From contig NZ_JAMLJI010000004.1 in assembly GCF_023712105.1 (NCBI RefSeq), forward strand, positions 372,001 through 436,000: 64,000 bases of DNA, given 5' to 3'. The notes under the pieces were generated by a model. It was not told the DNA's origin, searched no databases, and saw only the letters and a program-made list of their open reading frames with translations. A program made the position numbers and the translations under genes. This DNA is from Larsenimonas suaedae. Lineage in GTDB: Bacteria; Pseudomonadota; Gammaproteobacteria; Pseudomonadales; Halomonadaceae. This document shows, in pieces, positions 60,112-64,000 of this stretch (position 1 is its first letter; each line of letters begins with the position of its first letter).

Positions 60112-62649
60112 ATGGCAGAAACAACAGTTAAGGAATTTGCAGGCAAGGTTGGCCGAGAAGTCAGCCGTCTGCTGGAACAGATGAGTGAAGCCGGGCTTCC
60201 TCACAAGTCTGAAAATGATGTGGTCTCCGAAACGGACAAGCAGCGCCTGCTGGATCATCTGACTCAAAACCACGGCGGTAGCCCGGGTCGCGGCAAGAAT
60301 CGTATTACTTTGACTCGAAAAACCAAGAGCAAGATTCGCACCGGAGATGGCCGTAACAAGACCATCGAAGTGCAGGTACGTAAAAAGCGTACTTACGTGA
60401 AGCGCGACGGCGACGGCCAGGAAGAACAACCCGCGGACGAGACTCAGGATACCCAGGCGCAAACGCCTGAGACCTCAGCTCAGGCCGCGGCAGCCGTTTC
60501 CGAGTCGACACCGCAGGAAAATGCGTCTTCAGAGCCGAAAACCGGTGAAGCCCCTGCAGCGCCGTCCGAGCCTGAAACAGGCAAAGCGACAGCCGATGAT
60601 GCGGCCAACATTGATGTTGAAGCGGCCCTTGGCGGAGAGACTACCGATGATGCGCCTGACGCCAACAGTGGCTCAGACGCACCGCCGAAGGAAGGTCGCA
60701 GCGACCGTCGCAAGCGAAACGATACTGCCGCACGCAAGACCAGCGGACGTCGTGGTCGACCCGACAAGGAAGACGACGACAAGGGTGACCGTCAGGAGCG
60801 CCGTCGCGGTGGCAAGAAGGTCAAGCGTGCCGAACGCCGTGGTTCCCGCCGTGGCGGTGACAACCAGCACGGTTTCCAGCGTCCGACCCAGACTATCGTG
60901 CGTGAAGTTGCGATCCCTGAGTCGATCAGCGTCGCCGAACTTGCTGACAAGATGGCCATCAAGGCCAACGAAGTCATCAAGACCATGTTCACCATGGGCG
61001 CTGCGGTAACGATCAACCAGACCATCGACCAGGAGACGGCTGCAGTCGTCGTCGAAGAGATGGGGCATACGCCGAAGCTGGTCAAGGAAGATGCTGTCGA
61101 AACGGAAATGATTGAAACCATTTCCTACGAAGGCGACTCCGTGACGCGTGCACCGGTCGTGACCGTTATGGGCCACGTCGACCACGGTAAAACCTCGCTG
61201 CTCGACTACATTCGTCGCACCAAGGTCGCGACTGGTGAAGCCGGCGGTATCACGCAGCACATCGGTGCCTACCACGTCGAACACGAAACCGGCGATGTCA
61301 CGTTCCTGGATACGCCCGGACACGCAGCGTTTACCGCCATGCGTGCCCGTGGTGCCAAGGCAACGGACGTAGTCATTCTGGTCGTTGCTGCTGATGACGG
61401 CGTCATGCCTCAGACCATCGAGGCTGTCGAGCACGCCAAGGCGGCTGAAGTGCCGCTGGTTGTTGCCGTCAACAAGATCGACAAGCAGGGCGCCGATCCC
61501 GATCGCGTCAAGAGCGAGCTGTCCCAGCACGGCGTCATCTCTGAAGAGTGGGGCGGTGACACCCAGTTCGTTCACGTCTCTGCCAAGACTGGTGAAGGCA
61601 TCGATGGCCTACTCGAGTCCGTGCTTCTGGTCTCTGAAGTACTCGAACTCCAGGCCGTGCCCAATGCACCGGCTAAGGGCGTGGTTGTTGAATCGCGTCT
61701 TGATCGCGGTCGCGGTCCGGTTGCGACCGTACTGGTTCAAAACGGCACACTTTCAAAAGGCGACATCGTGCTTGCCGGCCTCAACTACGGCCGTGTGCGC
61801 GCGCTGGTCAACGAACTTGGCAAGCAGGTCGACAGTGCAGGCCCCTCCATGCCGGTCGAGGTATTGGGTCTGAATGGAACGCCGGAAGCCGGCGATGACT
61901 TCCTGGTTGTTCCGGACGAGAAGAAGGCACGTGAAGTCGCCAACTTCCGCCACGGTAAATACCGCGAAGTTCGTTTGGCGCGTCAGCAGAAAGCCAAGCT
62001 CGAGAACATGTTCAGCCAGATGGGTCAGGATGATGTGGCCAAGGTCAACATCGTGCTCAAGGCAGACGTTCAAGGCTCGTTGGAAGCGATCCGAAGTGCT
62101 CTTGAAGAGCTCTCGACCGATGAAGTCAAGGTATCGGTGGTTTCTTCCGGGGTCGGCGGTATTACTGAAACCGACGCCAACCTCGCCGTTGCCAGTGACG
62201 CCATCGTGATCGGCTTCAACGTCCGTGCCGATGCGGCCGCCCGTGAAGTGATCGAGCGTGATGGTCTGGATCTGCGCTATTACAGCGTTATCTACCAGCT
62301 CATCGACGAGATCAAGCAGGCCATGACTGGCATGCTCGCGCCCGAGTGGAAGGAAGAGATCGTCGGTATCGCTGAAGTTCGCGACGTCTTCCGTGCGCCC
62401 AAGATTGGTGCGGTTGCAGGTTGTATGGTGGTTGAGGGTACGGTCTCCCGGCACAAGCGAATCCGTGTACTGCGTGAAAACGTGGTGATCTATGAAGGGG
62501 AGCTCGAATCGCTGCGCCGCTTCAAAGATGATACTAACGAAGTACGTAACGGACTCGAGTGCGGCATCGGCGTCAAAAACTACAACGACGTTCAGGTCGG
62601 CGATAAGATCGAGGTCTTCGATCAGATCAAGGTCGAGCGAACGCTGTAA
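60112..62649 (+). CDS. infB: Translation initiation factor IF-2
   Basis: 845 residues after AGGAGG. An N-terminal IF2 domain (1-50, [25 protein letters not shown]) leads into a long Glu/Pro/Ala/Arg-rich disordered linker (about 80-255). The second IF2-N domain (about 260-320), G domain with GHVDHGKT (354-361), [19 protein letters not shown] and the C-terminal IF2-C1/C2 domains that bind fMet-tRNA follow. Internal starts, known for E. coli infB, cannot be excluded. Confidence 0.97.
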   Translation: MAETTVKEFAGKVGREVSRLLEQMSEAGLPHKSENDVVSETDKQRLLDHLTQNHGGSPGRGKNRITLTRKTKSKIRTGDGRNKTIEVQVRKKRTYVKRDGDGQEEQPADETQDTQAQTPETSAQAAAAVSESTPQENASSEPKTGEAPAAPSEPETGKATADDAANIDVEAALGGETTDDAPDANSGSDAPPKEGRSDRRKRNDTAARKTSGRRGRPDKEDDDKGDRQERRRGGKKVKRAERRGSRRGGDNQHGFQRPTQTIVREVAIPESISVAELADKMAIKANEVIKTMFTMGAAVTINQTIDQETAAVVVEEMGHTPKLVKEDAVETEMIETISYEGDSVTRAPVVTVMGHVDHGKTSLLDYIRRTKVATGEAGGITQHIGAYHVEHETGDVTFLDTPGHAAFTAMRARGAKATDVVILVVAADDGVMPQTIEAVEHAKAAEVPLVVAVNKIDKQGADPDRVKSELSQHGVISEEWGGDTQFVHVSAKTGEGIDGLLESVLLVSEVLELQAVPNAPAKGVVVESRLDRGRGPVATVLVQNGTLSKGDIVLAGLNYGRVRALVNELGKQVDSAGPSMPVEVLGLNGTPEAGDDFLVVPDEKKAREVANFRHGKYREVRLARQQKAKLENMFSQMGQDDVAKVNIVLKADVQGSLEAIRSALEELSTDEVKVSVVSSGVGGITETDANLAVASDAIVIGFNVRADAAAREVIERDGLDLRYYSVIYQLIDEIKQAMTGMLAPEWKEEIVGIAEVRDVFRAPKIGAVAGCMVVEGTVSRHKRIRVLRENVVIYEGELESLRRFKDDTNEVRNGLECGIGVKNYNDVQVGDKIEVFDQIKVERTL

Positions 62650-62661
62650 GGAAAGAAGCTC

Positions 62662-63057
62662 ATGCGAGAGTTCAGTCGTACCGACCGAGTGGGCGAGCAG
62701 CTCCAACAGGAGTTGGCCGTTCTTATCCAGCGCGAGGTGAAAGACCCTCGCCTGGGCATGGTCACGGTAAGCAGTGCAAGTGTCAGCCGCGATCTGGCCT
62801 ACGCCGATGTCTACATCACGGTGCTGGGTGAGGATGATGAGGCGAAGATCAAGCAGAACCTCGACATCCTGAAGCATGCGGCAGGCTTTCTTCGCTCTCA
62901 GATTGCGCGTCGTATGTCGCTTCGCCATGCTCCGGAGCTTCGTTTTCATTACGATGCGAGCATTGCCCGGGGGCATCAGCTGTCGTCGTTGATCGACGAT
63001 GCCGTTGCGTCGGATCGCAAGCGTCAGCACGACGACTCCGAGGAGGAGAACGGCTGA
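62662..63057 (+). CDS. rbfA: Ribosome-binding factor A
   Basis: 131 residues of KH-like fold. RbfA binds helix 1 of 16S rRNA and is needed for 30S maturation in the cold. REFSRTDRVGEQLQQELAVLIQREVKDPRLGMVTVSSASVSRDL and the conserved LRSQIARRMSLRHAPELRFHYD are diagnostic. Its stop and the truB start share one base (TGATG). Confidence 0.96.
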   Translation: MREFSRTDRVGEQLQQELAVLIQREVKDPRLGMVTVSSASVSRDLAYADVYITVLGEDDEAKIKQNLDILKHAAGFLRSQIARRMSLRHAPELRFHYDASIARGHQLSSLIDDAVASDRKRQHDDSEEENG

Positions 63058-63971
63058 TGGCGCGCCGTCGCAAGGGGCGCCCCATCAGTGGGGTGCTGCT
63101 TCTGGATAAGCCTTACGGAGTAAGTTCAAACCGCGCGCTGCAAAAGGCGCGCGGTTTGTTTCAGGCTCAGAAAGCCGGTCATACCGGAACGCTCGATCCC
63201 ATGGCGACCGGACTTTTGCCGGTGCTTTTCGGTGAGGCGACCAAATTTTCCTCACTTCTGCTCGATGCGGATAAACGCTATCAGGCGTCACTAAGGCTTG
63301 GTCAAACGACCGCGACCGGCGACGCTGAAGGCGATATCCTGAGTGAGCGGCCGGTGCCGGAGCTTGAGTCTTCAAGACTTGAGCACGTATTGGCGCAGTT
63401 TACGGGAGACATCGAGCAGATTCCTCCAATGTACTCCGCGCTCAAGCACGAAGGGCGACCGCTATACGAGCTTGCGCGTGAAGGCCGTGAAATCAAGCGT
63501 GCACCAAGGGCGGTAAGCGTTTATCATATTGGGCTGCTTGAAACACGCGAGAGCGGGTTTTCCATCGACGTGACCTGCAGCAAGGGCACCTACATTCGAA
63601 CGCTTGCCATGGATATTGGTGAAGCGCTTGGGTGTGGCGCGCATCTGAATGCGCTTCGACGGTTCAAGACCGGTCCGTTCGACGCTGAGTCAATGGTGAC
63701 GCTCGAGGTACTCGAGCATCTATCCGACGATGAGCGGCAAGCCCATTTGCTGCCGATCGATGCGCTTTTGACGCACTTGCCGTCGGTCGAGGTTGACGAC
63801 GAAAGTGTCGCGCGGTTTCGTCAGGGCCAGGCCCTGGCCTACAATGAGACATATCCATCACAGACGCTGATTCGCGTCTATGATCGAACCCGTACTCTTT
63901 TGGGCGTTGCGCTTTTAAACGAAGGGCAGCTGGCGCCCAAACGAGTCATAAACACGGTCGAGGACATCTGA
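63057..63971 (+). CDS. truB: tRNA pseudouridine(55) synthase
   Basis: 304 residues. It makes pseudouridine 55 in the T loop of tRNA. Catalytic Asp is in GHTGTLDPMATGLLPV; GVLLLDKPYGVSSN, the YSALKHEGRPLYELAREG motif and CSKGTYIRTLAMDIGEALG are family markers. The C-terminal PUA-like domain is present. Last gene of the operon in the window; rpsO usually follows but the window ends 29 bases later. Confidence 0.96.
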   Translation: MARRRKGRPISGVLLLDKPYGVSSNRALQKARGLFQAQKAGHTGTLDPMATGLLPVLFGEATKFSSLLLDADKRYQASLRLGQTTATGDAEGDILSERPVPELESSRLEHVLAQFTGDIEQIPPMYSALKHEGRPLYELAREGREIKRAPRAVSVYHIGLLETRESGFSIDVTCSKGTYIRTLAMDIGEALGCGAHLNALRRFKTGPFDAESMVTLEVLEHLSDDERQAHLLPIDALLTHLPSVEVDDESVARFRQGQALAYNETYPSQTLIRVYDRTRTLLGVALLNEGQLAPKRVINTVEDI

Positions 63972-64000
63972 GTCCCGGCGGTGAACGTGAAGACTGCAAA

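Noticed and set aside
61753-63030. 425-residue open frame on the minus strand opposite infB and rbfA
   Set aside because: It lies over two unmistakable housekeeping genes and shows no family resemblance; a shadow frame.

Overview
The window is a contiguous, densely coded chromosomal segment of a GC-rich gammaproteobacterium. A halophilic or halotolerant member of the Halomonadaceae (Halomonas/Kushneria-like) fits best. This is inferred from the hemD-hemX-hemY, carA-carB-greA, rlmE-ftsH-folP-glmM-tpiA-secG and rimP-nusA-infB-rbfA-truB orders, the fused nuoCD gene, the acid-rich protein tails and the beta-ketoadipate cluster; no rRNA is present to confirm it. I see no prophage, insertion sequence, CRISPR array, toxin-antitoxin pair or defence island.

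Layout. 1-2.6 kb: end of hemD, then hemX and hemY, closed by a strong terminator. 2.6-9.1 kb: mixed single genes: an FMN-dependent glutamate-synthase-like protein behind a hexanucleotide repeat, a MATE exporter, a secreted DUF2780 protein, a possible antisense-strand small RNA, D-lactate dehydrogenase, an unknown membrane protein and a type II dehydroquinase. 9.1-19.5 kb: a complete protocatechuate branch of the beta-ketoadipate pathway (pcaR, pcaB, pcaIJF, pcaL, pcaQ, pcaHG, pobA), with recognisable PcaR-type and PcaQ-type operators. 19.8-28.7 kb: fkpA, a TIGR02444 protein, the ABC-F ATPase yheS, a small lipoprotein, then leftward genes bdhA, adc and a patatin-like lipase (ketone-body/PHB turnover), dtd, a tandem universal stress protein and thiD.

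29.0-43.9 kb: all 13 genes of NADH:quinone oxidoreductase (nuoA to nuoN with nuoCD fused) as one tightly packed operon ending in a terminator, with an FNR/Anr-like box far upstream. 43.9-51.3 kb: a phytase-like lipoprotein, dapB, carA-carB-greA with a terminator/leader ahead of carA, and yhbY. 51.4-57.7 kb: rlmE, ftsH, folP, glmM, tpiA, secG. 57.7-64.0 kb: tRNA-Leu(GAG), initiator tRNA-Met, then rimP-nusA-infB-rbfA-truB.

Functionally, the catabolic block takes 4-hydroxybenzoate (PobA) and protocatechuate (PcaHG) through PcaB and the fused PcaL to beta-ketoadipate, and through PcaIJ and PcaF to succinyl-CoA and acetyl-CoA; no aromatic-acid transporter is encoded here. Most of the window is ordinary housekeeping. 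I found nothing I would call a new multi-gene system. The signals most worth checking are the putative small RNA at 6597-6701, the GATGTG repeat at 2581-2652, the patatin-adc-bdhA cluster with its triplicated 16-bp repeat, the phased PcaR boxes, and the carA leader. Promoter, operator and RNA-structure calls were made by eye, without folding energies or motif statistics.
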